From Gammaproteobacteria bacterium (lineage in GTDB: Bacteria > Pseudomonadota > Gammaproteobacteria > Pseudomonadales > Pseudohongiellaceae), in contig PBHS01000048.1 of the NCBI GenBank assembly GCA_002719575.1, positions 1 through 7,271 of the forward strand: a stretch of DNA of 7,271 bases, given 5' to 3'. A program made the position numbers and the translations under genes. The notes below the pieces were generated by a model. It was given only the letters and a program-made list of their open reading frames with translations, was not told the origin of the DNA and ran no database searches. Shown here one piece after another: positions 6,039-7,271 of the stretch; within the stretch, counting starts at the first letter, position 1; each line of letters starts with the position of its first letter.

Positions 6039-7271
6039 TTAGGGCGATGAAGGGTAAGACTTCATAGCATTGAAACTGAGAAAAACGCCGAGGATTGAAA
6101 ATGTGAGACCCAAGGTAATGAGCTCCAGGGGACCAAGACGTATGCCAAGCATTGCAGATGCTGGTAGAGCTACGACTCCGCCTCCTATTCCCATCAGGAT
6201 CCGTCCCAAGAAACCTCCAACTCCATCTTTATCGACGTGTCCAATTCCAAAAAGATAGTGTTGCAGTGATCCGGCTATCAAGACAATGCCCACGCCAGCC
6301 TTAATGACCGCAATAATTGTTTCCCACCATGTCCCTGATAAAATTAGGGCTGGCTCAAGCACAAAGAAGAATGGTATGAAATAAATCACACTTCCTAGCC
6401 GCATGGCTTTAAAGCCAGTGGTCAAAGCCGAGGAGCCGGCGATACTTGCGGCGGCGAAAGCGCCCAATGCGACCGGTGGTGTGATGAATGAGAGCATCCC
6501 CCAGTATAGGATGAATAAATGAACACTCATTGGCTCCAATCCACCCTGTATTAACGCTGGAGCAAGCACGATTGCCAAAAACACATATGCCGCTGTCACT
6601 GTCATGCCTATACCCAGTATGAAGCTACATAATGCTCCCATTAATAATAGCGTAAGCGGGGAATCTCCGGCCAAAAACAGAAGATCGTTTACTAGCGTGC
6701 CAGATAGTCCAGTAATGGACAGCGAACCGACAATTAATCCCACACCAGACATGATAGTGAGCAGTTCCATGAGAAGTTTCCCGGTTGCGATAAGAAACTG
6801 AGCAGCTTGACCAAAATTCCAGCGATACTCAGGGGAAAGCTGATTTAGAAGAAGAAGAAACCCCGTAGCAATAAATGGAGCCACTGCCTCTCTCTGCAAG
6901 TAAACTAGTAAAAAAATTAAAACTAAAAAAGCCGCGATATAGTACCAGCCCTGCTTCATCGTCTCTGAAAAACTGGGTAGATCTTCTTTAGGGGTTCCCT
7001 CCAGACCTTTGCGAGCAGCATAGGCATCTACCTGCATGAAGAGCCCAAAGAAATACAGAAAAGCTGGAATCGCGGCTGCGAGAGCCACCGTGGTATAAGC
7101 GACATTTAAAAATGTTGCCATGACGAAAGCTGTCGATCCCATTATCGGTGGCAGCAGGACCCCACCCGTTGACGCGCACGACTCTACCCCTGCAGCATAC
7201 TCTTTCTCCATGCCGTTCTTTTCCATGGCTGGAATCGTCATCTGACCAGTAGTCAATACATTAGTTATAAC
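6039..7271 (-). CDS. TRAP transporter fused permease (DctM-type), C-terminal part, runs off right edge
   Basis: This is the C-terminal 410 residues of a TRAP (tripartite ATP-independent periplasmic) transporter permease, an ion-gradient-driven uptake system for small, usually acidic solutes such as organic acids. It works with a separate periplasmic binding protein. The frame stays open to the window end: upstream of the TTG at 7256 it reads VITNV, so that TTG is internal and the true start is outside. Near the left of the fragment are TTGQMTIPAM, ESCASTGGVLLPPIMGSTAF and AYAARKGLEGTPKEDLPSF, all characteristic of the fused small-plus-large-subunit (TIGR02123-like) permeases. Many hydrophobic segments follow, including GIGMTVTAAYVFLAIVLAPA and LFILYWGMLSFITPPVALGA. 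The end, FSILGVFLSFNAMKSYPSSP, reaches a TAA at 6041-6039. The N-terminal DctQ-like portion and the binding-protein gene are not visible. The substrate cannot be told, and no link to heme uptake is evident. Confidence 0.85.
   Translation of the reverse strand, partial: VITNVLTTGQMTIPAMEKNGMEKEYAAGVESCASTGGVLLPPIMGSTAFVMATFLNVAYTTVALAAAIPAFLYFFGLFMQVDAYAARKGLEGTPKEDLPSFSETMKQGWYYIAAFLVLIFLLVYLQREAVAPFIATGFLLLLNQLSPEYRWNFGQAAQFLIATGKLLMELLTIMSGVGLIVGSLSITGLSGTLVNDLLFLAGDSPLTLLLMGALCSFILGIGMTVTAAYVFLAIVLAPALIQGGLEPMSVHLFILYWGMLSFITPPVALGAFAAASIAGSSALTTGFKAMRLGSVIYFIPFFFVLEPALILSGTWWETIIAVIKAGVGIVLIAGSLQHYLFGIGHVDKDGVGGFLGRILMGIGGGVVALPASAMLGIRLGPLELITLGLTFSILGVFLSFNAMKSYPSSP

Overview
The window looks like part of an alphaproteobacterial plasmid or other mobile replicon. 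At the left edge, on the minus strand, is a GC-rich piece of a RepC-type plasmid replication initiator. RepC belongs to repABC plasmids, which are known from Rhodobacterales and Hyphomicrobiales. The rest of the window is visibly more AT-rich: hand counts give 38/60 G+C for bases 61-120 and 23/60 for bases 1021-1080. This suggests a mosaic replicon in which an iron/heme island abuts a broken replication gene. I cannot name a species.

Layout, left to right. (1) 1-~240: remnant of repC (-), which has lost its N-terminal part. (2) ~241-552: a 90-bp tandem repeat encoding, on the plus strand, a Ser/Asp/Gln-rich 30-residue repeat; the open frame ends at 552. (3) 570-1757 (+): a JmjC/cupin Fe(II)/2-oxoglutarate oxygenase of the ribosomal-oxygenase (RoxA/YcfD, cupin_4) type, starting 17 nt after the repeat ORF. 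(4) 1758-1800: a short convergent spacer with a 7-bp hairpin. (5) 5626 down to 1801 (-): a compact four-gene heme-uptake operon in the order hmuS (heme handling), hmuT (heme-binding lipoprotein), hmuU (permease), hmuV (ATPase). The last three genes overlap or nearly touch. (6) 5627-6038: 412 bp without a gene, holding a promoter whose -10 lies inside a perfect 19-bp Fur box that also fits the RirA/IRO pattern. (7) 6039-7271 (-): the C-terminal part of a TRAP transporter fused permease, running off the right edge.

How the genes fit together. HmuT should bind heme in the periplasm, HmuU and HmuV should move it into the cytosol, and HmuS should accept or degrade it. The operon appears iron-repressed. 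No TonB-dependent heme receptor is present. The most unusual part is the repeat ORF followed by the JmjC oxygenase. The repeat ORF uses only 11 amino-acid types and is packed with Asp, Ser, Gln and Arg. That makes it a plausible substrate for the hydroxylase, perhaps as a ribosomally made, modified peptide, and possibly a metal ligand given the neighbouring iron-uptake genes. That last step is a hypothesis only.
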